A stretch of DNA of 64,000 nt. Source: Bryobacterales bacterium. GTDB taxonomy: Bacteria > Acidobacteriota > Terriglobia > Bryobacterales > Bryobacteraceae. Positions 51,083-60,158 of this stretch are shown here, one piece after another (positions within the stretch are counted from its first letter, which is position 1; each line of letters opens with the position of its first letter). Position numbers and translations under genes: made by a program. The notes under the pieces were generated by a model, which saw only the letters and a list, made by a program, of their open reading frames with translations, was not told the DNA's origin and made no database searches. The stretch is taken from positions 20,058-84,057 of the forward strand of contig PLOR01000009.1 of the NCBI GenBank assembly GCA_003142185.1. Direction: 5' to 3'.

Positions 51083-52549
51083 ATGAAGCTAACGGTGCTT
51101 GCAGTTTTCATCATCTCCGCTGCGTGCGCGCTTGCTCAGCAAGTCGACGTGCAGTGGGACAAGGTGGAGCGGGTCTCGAGGACTACCGCGACCTTGCAAG
51201 TGGTCGTCAATCCGCCGCTGCGGCGCGGGTCGCCGATTCACGACCGCGTCTTCAGCGAACTGGAACGCGTGGGCGCCGATTACGTGCGCTACGTCCCCTG
51301 GCTGCCTTATCCGAAGCTGGCGGTGGCCGAACTGGAGCCGCCGGCGAACGGCGAAACCTCCTGGGATTTCTCTTTGATCGATCCCATGACGCTGGACTTC
51401 CTGAACTCGACCAAGGGGCATCCGGCGATCCTCAACTTCAGCACCATTCCGCAATGGATGTTCAAAACCGCCGAGCCAGTGAAATATCCTGCCGACCCGG
51501 ACGAAGCAACCTGGAACTACACGCAAGGCACCGAGCTGCGCGACGCTTCCGGCAAAGAACTTGGCGATTACTACGCGCGCCTGGTGAGCTGGTACGGGAA
51601 CGGCGGCTTCACCGATGAGCTGGGGCAACGGCACGAATCCGGGCATCACTTCAAAATCGCCTACTGGGAAGTTTTGAATGAGCCCGATTTCGAGCACGCG
51701 ACGACTCCGGAGCAATACACGGCGCGGTATGACGCGATTGTCGCGGCCATCCGCGAGGTGGCGCCGGAAATCAAGTTCGTCGGGATATCGGTGGCCGAAC
51801 CGTCCAAGAATCCGCGGATGTTCGAGTACTTCCTCGACCCGCGCAATCACCGGCCGGGCACACCGCTCGATATGATTTCGTACCACTTCTACGCGACTCC
51901 GTCGGCCGATGAGAGCGCGGCGGTGCAACAGTTCACGTTCTTCGACCAGGCGGACCGGTTCATCGCCACGGTGCGCTACATCGAAGCCATTCGGCAGCGG
52001 CTGTCTCCGGCCACCGAAACCGCGGTGAACGAGATCGGCAGCATCCTGGCGGGCGATCCGAATCTGAAGATCGCCATCCCGGATTCGTACTGGAACTTGT
52101 CGGGAGCTTGTTATGCGTACGTCTTCGGCCAGCTTGCCACGATGGGCATCGATATCGCGGGCGAATCGCAGTTGGTCGGCTATCCCACCCAGTTCCCCAG
52201 CGTGTCGATGGTGGATTGGTCGACCGGCGCTCCCAATGCACGGCTCCGAGTGCTGGAACTGCTGAAGAACAACTTCAGCCCTGGCGACCGTATCGTGAAG
52301 ACATCTCCATCGAGCGCGAGTTCCGCGGTCTACGCGCTGGGGATGATGTCACCCAAAGGAGAGCGCAAGCTGCTACTGGTGAATAAGCGCGACCGCGATA
52401 TAGAGCTGACGCTCAACGGCCGCGCTGGCGAAGTGCAATACGTCGACCAAACCACGAAGGGCGGCGCGCCGGGCCGGCAAGCGATCGGCACCGACAAGCT
52501 AAGGCTGCGCGGATTGAGCGTAGCGGTGGTGACCATGGCGGCGGAGTGA
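51083..52549 (+). CDS. Secreted clan GH-A glycosidase, GH39-like
   Basis: 488 aa from ATG 51083 (GGAG 5 nt upstream). Signal peptide ends ALAQ. TIM barrel with the acid/base in WEVLNEPDF (E200) and the nucleophile in AVNEIGSI (E317), the clan A arrangement; the overall pattern resembles GH39 beta-xylosidase or alpha-iduronidase relatives. A small beta domain (about 400-488) follows. Substrate likely a plant or microbial heteropolysaccharide. Paired with the GH3 remnant 21 nt downstream. Confidence 0.75.
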   Translation: MKLTVLAVFIISAACALAQQVDVQWDKVERVSRTTATLQVVVNPPLRRGSPIHDRVFSELERVGADYVRYVPWLPYPKLAVAELEPPANGETSWDFSLIDPMTLDFLNSTKGHPAILNFSTIPQWMFKTAEPVKYPADPDEATWNYTQGTELRDASGKELGDYYARLVSWYGNGGFTDELGQRHESGHHFKIAYWEVLNEPDFEHATTPEQYTARYDAIVAAIREVAPEIKFVGISVAEPSKNPRMFEYFLDPRNHRPGTPLDMISYHFYATPSADESAAVQQFTFFDQADRFIATVRYIEAIRQRLSPATETAVNEIGSILAGDPNLKIAIPDSYWNLSGACYAYVFGQLATMGIDIAGESQLVGYPTQFPSVSMVDWSTGAPNARLRVLELLKNNFSPGDRIVKTSPSSASSAVYALGMMSPKGERKLLLVNKRDRDIELTLNGRAGEVQYVDQTTKGGAPGRQAIGTDKLRLRGLSVAVVTMAAE

Positions 52550-52570
52550 ACGGAAAGAGGGAGCTTCCCG

Positions 52571-54063
52571 ATGAAAGCCTTGACGATTCTGAGCGCGACG
52601 CTGCTGGCATTTTCCGCATCCGCGCTGGCGCAACATCAGTACCCGTTTCAAGACCCGACGCTGGATGCGGAGAAGCGCATCGATAACGTGCTCTCGCTGA
52701 TGACGCTGGACGAGAAAATTGCCAGCCTGGGCACGTCCGGCGTGGCCGTTCCGCGGCTCGGCATTCGCGGTACCGCGATCGGCGAAGCGCTGAGCGGCGT
52801 GGTGCTCGGCGGTCCCATGCAGACCATACTCGCTGCGTTTCCCGACGTTCCGCCTGAGGCGAGAACGCTGCCTACGCCCACGACGCAGTTCCCGCAGGGG
52901 GTCGGCCTGGGGCGCACCTGGGATCCGGATCTGGTCCACCAGGCAGGCGCGGTGATCGGCTCGGAGGCGCGCTACATTTTCGAGAACGGCAAAAACGCGA
53001 AGGCATTTCTGGTTTTACTGACGCCCAACGCGGATCTTGCGCGCGATCCGCGCTGGGGCCGCACGCAGGAATCCTACGGCGAAGACCCCTTCTTCAGCGG
53101 CACCATGGCGGCCGCACTCATCCGCGGAATTCAGGGCGACAACCCCAAGTACTGGCAGGCGGCCAGCCTGCTCAAGCACTTCCTGGCCAACAGCAACGAA
53201 CACGGCCGTTACGGCTCGTCGTCGGACTTCGATGTGCGGCTGATGCGCGAGTAGTGGGCAACCATCCCACTTGCGGCCGGACGCCGCAGCAATTGTTGCA
53301 GGGCTTGATGCTGACCGGCGGATGCGCCATCCCGAGCGCGGGCATGGAAGGCAGTGACCGCCAGTCGATCGCGCTGGAACAGGAGGACCTGATCCAGGAA
53401 GTTTACAAGGCCAATGCGAAGACGGTGGTGGTGCTGGTGGCGAGCGCGCCTTACGCCATCAACTGGACCCAGCAGAGCGTGCCGGCAATTATCCACATGA
53501 GCCACAACAGCCAGGAGGAAGGCACCGCCATCGCCGACGTTTTGTTCGGCGATTACAACCCCGCCGGCCGGCTAGTGGAGACGTGGCCGAAATCGATCGA
53601 CCAGTTGCCGCCCATGATGGATTACAACATCCGGCACGGCCGCACCTATATGTACGCCAAAGAGGCGCCGCTCTATCCGTTCGGATTCGGCTTGAGCTAC
53701 ACGAAATTTCAATACGCGAATCTGCGCACCAGCTCACCAGCGCTGATAGCCGGCGGCAAAATCACGATCAGCGTGGACGTCACCAACACAGGCGCGCGCG
53801 ATGGCGACGAAGTGGTGGAGTTCTACGTGCGGCATTTGGGCTCGAAGGTGGACCGTCCGGCGCGCGAACTGAAAGGCTTCGGCCGGGTCAACATTCCACG
53901 CGGGCAGACGCGAACGATCTCGGCGCCCTTGAAGGCAGAGTCGCTGGCGTATTGGGATGACAGCCAGAACGGATTCGTCGTAGAGCCGGAATCGGTGGAG
54001 ATCCTGGCTGGCGCATCGTCGGCGGACATCAGACTGCGGAAGACGATTACGGTCGGACAGTAG
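52571..54063 (+). pseudogene. GH3 beta-glycosidase with internal deletion
   Basis: Two pieces of one GH3 gene. 52571-53254 (227 aa) has a signal peptide (SATLLAFSASALAQ) and the first half of the catalytic barrel (NVLSLMTLDEKIASL, FPQGVGLGRTWDPDL, NADLARDPRWGR, SLLKHFLANSNEHGR) and stops after DFDVRLMRE. 53254-54063 (269 aa, next frame) starts at GNHPTCG and holds the end of the C-terminal alpha/beta domain (IALEQEDLIQEVYKANAKTV) and a fibronectin-III-like domain. About 350-400 residues of a normal GH3, with the nucleophile Asp, are missing. Not an active enzyme as read. Confidence 0.85.
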
Positions 54064-54097
54064 GACAGGCAATCGGAATGGCGATGGCCTGCCCTAC
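54060..54097. repeat. Short inverted repeat at GH3 stop
   Basis: GTAGGACAGGC (54060-54070) and GCCTGCCCTAC (54087-54097), one mismatch, overlapping the stop codon. Related to the repeat inside the gene at 7769. Confidence 0.55.
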
Positions 54098-54108
54098 CTT
54101 ATGGTTGC

Positions 54109-54696
54109 TCAGTTCGCGATCCCCAGCGGCACGGCCACCGGCGTTCCGAAAGGGCGCGTGTCGCTGATAAACGTCTGCGTCACGCCGGTTGAAGTGTCAA
54201 ACAATTCGAGCGTCGGCAGGACGGAGCAGGCGGAGAATGGGATGAATGGAATCATTGTCCCGCTCCCGGCTGGGGTCGGCCCGCTAACGAGCGGATTGCT
54301 TTTTACTACGGCGCGGATATCGAGGCGCAGGGCGGTGGGAGCTGCGGCCAAATCGGCGAGCTTCAGCGTGAGCGATACCGCCGTGCCGGCTGGCAGGTTG
54401 CTCACCTGCAACGTTTTCAGCACGTTGTTCTGCGCGTCGTGAAACTCGAGATCCACCGGGCAGGTGGCGGCCGGGGTGGTCGAAGTCGGCGGAGTGGCCG
54501 AGATGACCGCGACGGCGAAAACTGCGCCCGTATTGAGCACGCTCAGTTGCGCCGTCTGCGTGGCGGGCGCCCAGCCGACGATGCCCGTGGTGACAGCGGA
54601 TTCATAGGTTGGAGTGGTGGTGGTTTGCGCCGTGGCCAGGCCGGCGGAAATGAGAAGGGCCAACAGCACGCTGGTCCCCATCGAGTTATATTTCAT
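54109..54696 (-). CDS. Secreted hypothetical protein
   Basis: 195 aa. Signal peptide (MGTSVLLALLISAGLATAQ), then Thr-rich and beta-strand-rich with no repeats; GGAG stands 5 nt before the ATG. The middle (PAGTAVSLTLKLADLAA) suggests an Ig-like or beta-sandwich fold. No family recognised. It converges with the GH3 remnant. Confidence 0.65.
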   Translation of the reverse strand: MKYNSMGTSVLLALLISAGLATAQTTTTPTYESAVTTGIVGWAPATQTAQLSVLNTGAVFAVAVISATPPTSTTPAATCPVDLEFHDAQNNVLKTLQVSNLPAGTAVSLTLKLADLAAAPTALRLDIRAVVKSNPLVSGPTPAGSGTMIPFIPFSACSVLPTLELFDTSTGVTQTFISDTRPFGTPVAVPLGIAN

Positions 54697-54818
54697 ACGG
54701 ACTCCTTATTCGAACGGAGCTCGGGGGACGCGGGCAGCCCGTGACTCTCAGCATACTCTAACCCGGGTTGGAGCGAAAGGTTGCGATTGCGCGTTCGCAG
54801 GCCGGGGGCCTGCGCCAC

Positions 54819-55706
54819 TTACCGCACCAGCGTTTGCACCACGCGCGAGGCCAACTGGTCGAAGGTGAGGATCTCGTAAATGGTGGGATCCGACATGATG
54901 CGGGCCACCAGCGCGGCATGCATGGCGTGGCCGGCGCGTTCGGCGATCACGTGGCCGAGCAGCGGCTTGCCCAGCAGCGCCAGGTCGCCAATCAGATCGA
55001 GCGCTTTGTGGCGGCAGCATTCGTCCACGGCGCGCAGGCCCGCCTGGTTCATCACGCCGCCGTTCGAGAAGCACACGGCGTTTTCGAGCGACGCCCCGCG
55101 AATCAGCCCCATGTCGCGCATCTGCGCCAAGTCCTTTTCCCAGCCGAAGGTGCGTGCGAACGCCAACTCGGAAGCGAAGCGCGCCGGCGTCACTTCCATC
55201 TCCAGCGATTGGCGGCCCACCGGCTCGGGATAACTGGTGTCGCAAGTCAGGCGAAAACTGTCGGCAGGCAGGATGCTGATCCGCTTTCCCTTGTCCTCCA
55301 CCGAAATCGGCCGGCGGATCCGCAGGTACTTGCGCCGGCGGCGAAAATGCTGGATGCCGGCTTCCTCGATCAGGCGGACAAACGGCAACCCGCTGCCATC
55401 CAGAATCGGCACCTCGAGGTTGTCGATCTCGACATAGGCGTTGTCGATCCCCATGGCGTAGAACACGCTCAGCAGGTGTTCGGTGGTGGAGATGAGAACG
55501 CCTTGGCGCATCAGGCTGGTGGCATAACTGACGCGGGCGACGTGCCGCCAACTGGCGGGAATCGCGAAATTCTCCAGGTCGGTTCGCAGAAAAACAATTC
55601 CCGTGCCGGCTGGCGCGGGCACAACCCGGATTTGCACCGGGACGCCGCTGTGCAGCCCCACGCCCCGTGCTTCCACCGGGCGGCGAATGGTCGTTTCAAA
55701 CCGCAA
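54819..55706 (-). CDS. lpxC: UDP-3-O-acyl-N-acetylglucosamine deacetylase LpxC
   Basis: 295 aa from TTG 55706. Zn amidase for the committed step of lipid A synthesis; shows a lipopolysaccharide outer membrane. Zn ligands H77 (TTEHLLS), H233 and D237 (CRHKALDLIGD); catalytic His in GHAMHAALV (260-263). GVGLHSG and ILDGSGLPFV are conserved. Normal length. Start TTG and a 277-nt upstream gap suggest its own promoter. Confidence 0.96.
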   Translation of the reverse strand: MRFETTIRRPVEARGVGLHSGVPVQIRVVPAPAGTGIVFLRTDLENFAIPASWRHVARVSYATSLMRQGVLISTTEHLLSVFYAMGIDNAYVEIDNLEVPILDGSGLPFVRLIEEAGIQHFRRRRKYLRIRRPISVEDKGKRISILPADSFRLTCDTSYPEPVGRQSLEMEVTPARFASELAFARTFGWEKDLAQMRDMGLIRGASLENAVCFSNGGVMNQAGLRAVDECCRHKALDLIGDLALLGKPLLGHVIAERAGHAMHAALVARIMSDPTIYEILTFDQLASRVVQTLVR

Positions 55707-55861
55707 GAAAATTCCTATCGCGCATATACCCTTTTATGCAGCACGCCAAAACCCGAACTATATATGATTGATTGCAAAAGGTTGGATCAGGTTACACTGT
55801 GTCGGATTCGCTACACTTTGCCGGCGGTCTGTGGTGCAAACGCCCCGTTAGGGGGCAGGTA

Positions 55862-55957
55862 GCGCCGGCGGTCTCGCCGCCGGTGTCTTATGGGCACTGG
55901 CTCCGGGACCGCTGTTTTGTACGCAGCAAAAACACCGGCGGCAGAGACCGCCGGCGC
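55862..55957. repeat. Long GC inverted repeat upstream of polA
   Basis: Arms of 25-26 nt, 55862-55886 (starting GCGCCGGCGGTCTC) and 55932-55957, complementary except for one indel; the stem ends 26 nt before the polA start. The rest of the gap 55707-55983 shows no ORF. Confidence 0.8.
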
Positions 55958-55983
55958 CACCCGATGGGTCGCCGCCCGATAGT

Positions 55984-58569
55984 ATGATGGGCCAAGTGCC
56001 AGGCGAGCGGCTTTTCCTCATCGACGCGTTCGGCTTCATCTTTCGCGCCTACCACGCCCGCGCCCGCAGCGGGGCTCCTCCCATGCGGACGTCCACCGGG
56101 TTTTCCACGGAGGCGGTCTATATCTTCAACAATATGGTCCGCAAGCTGACGCGAGAGTACCAGCCGACGCATATTGCCGCCGTGTTCGAAAGCGGCGAAC
56201 CGACCCACCGCCTGGAGGAGTTTGCCGAGTACAAGGCTAACCGCGCGGAGACGCCGCCCGACCTGCTGGAGCAAATCCCGCACGTGCGGCGGCTGCTCGA
56301 AGCGATGCGCATCCCGGTGCTCGAATATCGCGGTTATGAGGCCGACGATGTGATCGGCGCTCTGGCACGGCGCGAAGAAGCGGCGGGCGTCGAGGTGGTG
56401 ATCGTATCCAGCGACAAGGACATGATGCAACTGGTGACGGACCGGGTCTCGATGCTCAACCCGGCCAAGGACGATGAATGGTACGGCCCGGCCAAGGTGA
56501 AGGAATTCCTGGGCGTGGAGCCGGCGCAGGTGGCCGATCTGCTGGCGCTGAAGGGGGACGCGGTCGATAACATTCCCGGCGCGCCGGGAATCGGCGACAA
56601 AGGCGCGCGCGACCTGATCTCGCAATTCGGCTCGGTGGAAGCGGCCATCGCACATGCCGCCGAAGTGCAGCGGAAGATGTACCGCGAGAGCTTGCAGAAC
56701 AATGTGGACCGCATCCGGATGAGCAAGCGGTTGGCGACGATTGCGACCGATGTGCCGATCGAGTTTTCGCTCGAATCGGCGGCTGCGCACACGCCCGATC
56801 CAGTGCTGCTGAAAGCCATTTACCAGGCCATGGAGTTTCACAGCCTGCTCAAGGAACTGGGACCGGCGGAAGACACGCGGACGCGCGATTACGCGACGTT
56901 CGGGGATGCGGACGAATTGCGCGCGTGGCTCGCTCAAGTGCCGCGCGGCGCGCCGGTGGCGGTGGCCATCGCCAGATCGGGCGAGGGCGAACTGGCGCTC
57001 GACGCGATCGGCCTGGCCTCGAAACCGGGCGAAGCGCGCGCGGCATCGGGCGACCTGGTCTCGGCGCTCAAGCCGTGGCTGGAAGATGCGGGCGTGCCCA
57101 AGATCGCCTGCGACGTGAAAGCGGCGCTGCTGACGCTGGAGGAGATGGGAATCGCGGGGGCCGGATTCGATCACGACGTGATGCTGTACGCGTTTCTCTT
57201 GGATGCCGATCCGGCGGGGTGTTCGCTCGAAGAGCTGGCGCGCCGGCGGCTCGATCTCAAGCTTGGCGCCGCGCCCGAACAGCACGCCGATATCATTCTC
57301 GAACTCTACCGCCAACTGGAGCCGGCCATCGATGCGCGCGGCTTGCGCGAATTGTACTCGACCATCGAACTGCCGCTGGCGCGCGTGCTGGCGCGCATGG
57401 AACGCTCGGGCGTGTTGATCGACCGGACTGAATTGCAGCGCCTTTCGACGATGATGGAAGGCGCGATTGCGCGGCTCACCGAGCGGATTCACACGCTGGC
57501 GGGCAAGCCATTCAACATCAGCTCACCTCAGCAGTTGGGCCGGGTGTTGTTCGAGGATTTGAATTTGCCAGCGCCGGTGAAATACGGCAAAGGCAAGGTT
57601 GTCTCGACGGCTGCCGACGTGCTGGAGACGCTGGCGCCGGATCACGAAATCGTGCGCCTGGTGCTCGAATACCGGCAGCTCACCAAGCTCAAAGGGACGT
57701 ACGTGGATGCGCTGCCGCTGCTGGTGGACGCGCGCGACGGCCGCTTGCACACCAGCTTCAATCAGGCGGGCGCGGCTACAGGGCGGCTTTCATCGTCCAG
57801 TCCAAACCTGCAGAATATTCCGGTGCGCACGGAACTCGGCCGTGAAATTCGTGCGGCGTTCGTGCCGCGTGCGGGCTGGAAACTCGTTACGGCGGATTAT
57901 TCGCAGATCGAGCTGCGCCTGCTGGCGCATTTTTCCGGCGACCCGCTGCTGGTGCAGTCCTTCCGCGACGGCGAGGACATCCACACGCGCACGGCGTCCG
58001 AAGTGATGGGCGTGCCGCCGATGATGGTGACGCCCGAGGCGCGGCGCGACGCCAAGGCGGTCAACTTCGGCATCGTATATGGCATCAGCGCTTTCGGTCT
58101 GGCGGCGCAGTTGGGCATCTCGCGCGGCGAGGCGGAACGCTACATCCGCGGTTACTTTACGCGCTACGCGGGCGTGCGCCGGTTCCTCGATGAGACCATT
58201 GCGGCGGTGCGCCAGTCCGGCGTCACACGCACGTTGTTCGGCCGCGAGCGGCCCATCCCCGATATGAACAGCCGCAATCCGAATGCCCGCGGCTTCGCCG
58301 AGCGCACAGCGGTCAACTCGCCGCTGCAAGGCACCGCGGCGGACCTGATCAAGCTGGCCATGGTGCGCGTGCAGGCCGCGATAGAAAGCGGCGGCTATCG
58401 ATCCGCGATGCTGCTGCAAGTGCACGACGAGCTGGTCTTCGAATGCCCGCCAGAAGAGGTGGAAGCGGTTTCGAATTTGGCCAAACGCGAGATGGAGGGC
58501 GTCCGCGAGCTTTCGGTGCCGCTGGTGGTCGATATCGGCGTGGGCGACAACTGGCGGGATGCGAAGTAG
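55984..58569 (+). CDS. polA: DNA polymerase I, proofreading site degenerate
   Basis: 861 aa. 5' nuclease domain (about 1-285: FLIDAFGFIFRAYHA, YEADDVIGALA, SSDKDMMQL, GDAVDNIPGAPGIGDKGA), a 3'-5' exonuclease-like domain (about 300-450) and polymerase (motif A DYSQIELRLL, motif B RRDAKAVNFGIVYG, motif C VHDELVF). In the exonuclease part the DxE of motif I is absent (VAVAIARSGEGELALD) and the motif II Asp reads KAALLTL, so it should lack proofreading, as in Taq and Bacillus enzymes. ATG 55984 or 55987. Confidence 0.95.
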   Translation: MMGQVPGERLFLIDAFGFIFRAYHARARSGAPPMRTSTGFSTEAVYIFNNMVRKLTREYQPTHIAAVFESGEPTHRLEEFAEYKANRAETPPDLLEQIPHVRRLLEAMRIPVLEYRGYEADDVIGALARREEAAGVEVVIVSSDKDMMQLVTDRVSMLNPAKDDEWYGPAKVKEFLGVEPAQVADLLALKGDAVDNIPGAPGIGDKGARDLISQFGSVEAAIAHAAEVQRKMYRESLQNNVDRIRMSKRLATIATDVPIEFSLESAAAHTPDPVLLKAIYQAMEFHSLLKELGPAEDTRTRDYATFGDADELRAWLAQVPRGAPVAVAIARSGEGELALDAIGLASKPGEARAASGDLVSALKPWLEDAGVPKIACDVKAALLTLEEMGIAGAGFDHDVMLYAFLLDADPAGCSLEELARRRLDLKLGAAPEQHADIILELYRQLEPAIDARGLRELYSTIELPLARVLARMERSGVLIDRTELQRLSTMMEGAIARLTERIHTLAGKPFNISSPQQLGRVLFEDLNLPAPVKYGKGKVVSTAADVLETLAPDHEIVRLVLEYRQLTKLKGTYVDALPLLVDARDGRLHTSFNQAGAATGRLSSSSPNLQNIPVRTELGREIRAAFVPRAGWKLVTADYSQIELRLLAHFSGDPLLVQSFRDGEDIHTRTASEVMGVPPMMVTPEARRDAKAVNFGIVYGISAFGLAAQLGISRGEAERYIRGYFTRYAGVRRFLDETIAAVRQSGVTRTLFGRERPIPDMNSRNPNARGFAERTAVNSPLQGTAADLIKLAMVRVQAAIESGGYRSAMLLQVHDELVFECPPEEVEAVSNLAKREMEGVRELSVPLVVDIGVGDNWRDAK

Positions 58570-58632
58570 GTAGGGCACGCTTTAGCTTGCCAACTTTCAG
58601 TGATTTTAGGGCAAGCTAAAGCATGCCCTACC
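58569..58632. repeat. Inverted repeat after polA
   Basis: GGTAGGGCACGCTTTAGCTTGCC (58569-58591) and its complement at 58610-58632 (one mismatch), 18-nt loop. Same family as the border at 11170. It starts on the last base of the polA stop codon. The remaining gap to 58768 has no other feature. Confidence 0.75.
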
Positions 58633-58768
58633 TGTCCGCGTCGTCCCGCAAACGGACACACGTGGGACTCACGGCAGAGGCGCCGTGCCTGTAATTTATG
58701 ACTCCGGCGAGTGGGTACTGGCGTGCTTTTCACCGGAAGCGGTGGCTTTGCGCTATCAATAGGATGGA

Positions 58769-60139
58769 ATGAGAGTCGACGAAGACCGCAGGCCCTGGAT
58801 TCTGATTGCGGACGACCAGACGGACGTGCTCGAAGCGCTCCGCCTGTTGATCAAAGCCGAAGGCTATGTGGCGGAAGCCGTCACCGCTCCCGCCGCCGCC
58901 CTTCATGCCATTGAAGCGCGCGACTTCGATGCGGTCCTGATGGACCTGAATTACACGCGCGACACCACCTCAGGCCAGGAGGGGCTGGAGCTGCTGGAGC
59001 GGATTCTGAATCTCGATGCCGCGCTGCCGGTGATCGTGATGACCGCCTGGGGATCGGTGGAGCTGGCGGTGGAAGCGATGCGGCGCGGCGCTCGCGATTT
59101 CATCCAAAAGCCTTGGGACAACGCGCGCCTGTCGGCCATTCTCAAAACGCAAATCGAGCTGGGCCGCGCGCTGCGCAAAGGGCAGCGGCTGGAGGAAGAA
59201 AACCGCGCTCTGCGGGCCGAGCGTTTTCCGCAATTGATCGCGCAATCCGCCGCCATGCGCCCGGTGCTGGACATGATTTCGCGGGTCGGGCCATCGGACG
59301 CCAACGTGCTCATCACCGGAGAAAACGGCACCGGCAAAGGCCTGGTGGCGCAGACCCTGCATTCGAGTTCGCTGCGCTCGACGCGCCCGCTGCTGACGGT
59401 CAATACCGGCGGCCTGGCGGAAGGCATTTTCGAGAGCGAGCTGTTCGGCCACGTCAAAGGCGCGTTCACGGATGCCAAGACCGACCGCGTAGGCCGTTTC
59501 GAAATGGCCGATGGCGGCACGTTGTTTCTGGATGAAATCGCCAACATCTCGCAGGCGCTGCAAGGCAAGCTGCTGCGTACGCTCGAAACCGGCGAGTTTG
59601 AGCGGGTGGGATCGTCGAAGAGCCGGCGGGTGGACGTGCGCGTCTTCTCCGCCACCAACGCCGATCTGCACGCCGCGGTGGACGAAGGCCGCTTCCGCCA
59701 GGACCTGCTGTTCCGGCTCAACACCATCGAGTTGCGGCTGCCGCCCTTGCGCGACCGGCGCGAGGATATCCCGACGCTGGCCGCCCACTTCCTGCGGCAG
59801 CACGCCGGGCATTACCGCAAAGCCATCAGCCTGTTCGACGAAGGGGCGATGAAAGCGCTGCTGGCGCACACCTGGCCAGGCAACGTGCGCGAGCTGGATC
59901 ACGCCGTGGAGCGCGCGGTGCTGATGGCGGAAGGCGAGACCATACGCGCCGCCGACCTGGGCCTGCGCGGCGGGCGCGAGGCTTCGCTGCGCCTGGAGGA
60001 GATGAGCCTGGAGGACGTTGAAGCGCTGCTGATCAAGAAGGCTCTGGCGCGCTTCAACGGCAACGTGAGCCACGCCGCAAACGCACTCGGCCTGAGCCGT
60101 AGCGCGCTGTACCGGAGGCTGCAGCGGTACGGGCTCTGA
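58769..60139 (+). CDS. Sigma-54-dependent response regulator (NtrC family)
   Basis: 456 aa. Receiver (10-125; acidic DD at 15-16, phospho-acceptor D59, KP about 114), AAA+ (160-390; Walker A GENGTGKG 184-191, DEI Walker B) and Fis-type HTH (NVSHAANALGLSRSALYRRL). The sigma-54 loop reads GAFTDA at 231-236 instead of GAFTGA. Operon with a histidine kinase 19 nt later. Confidence 0.93.
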   Translation: MRVDEDRRPWILIADDQTDVLEALRLLIKAEGYVAEAVTAPAAALHAIEARDFDAVLMDLNYTRDTTSGQEGLELLERILNLDAALPVIVMTAWGSVELAVEAMRRGARDFIQKPWDNARLSAILKTQIELGRALRKGQRLEEENRALRAERFPQLIAQSAAMRPVLDMISRVGPSDANVLITGENGTGKGLVAQTLHSSSLRSTRPLLTVNTGGLAEGIFESELFGHVKGAFTDAKTDRVGRFEMADGGTLFLDEIANISQALQGKLLRTLETGEFERVGSSKSRRVDVRVFSATNADLHAAVDEGRFRQDLLFRLNTIELRLPPLRDRREDIPTLAAHFLRQHAGHYRKAISLFDEGAMKALLAHTWPGNVRELDHAVERAVLMAEGETIRAADLGLRGGREASLRLEEMSLEDVEALLIKKALARFNGNVSHAANALGLSRSALYRRLQRYGL

Positions 60140-60158
60140 ACGCGCCGCCCCACTGATT

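Noticed and set aside
55888-57492. 534-codon minus-strand frame opposite polA
   Set aside because: Antisense to conserved polymerase domains; no motif.
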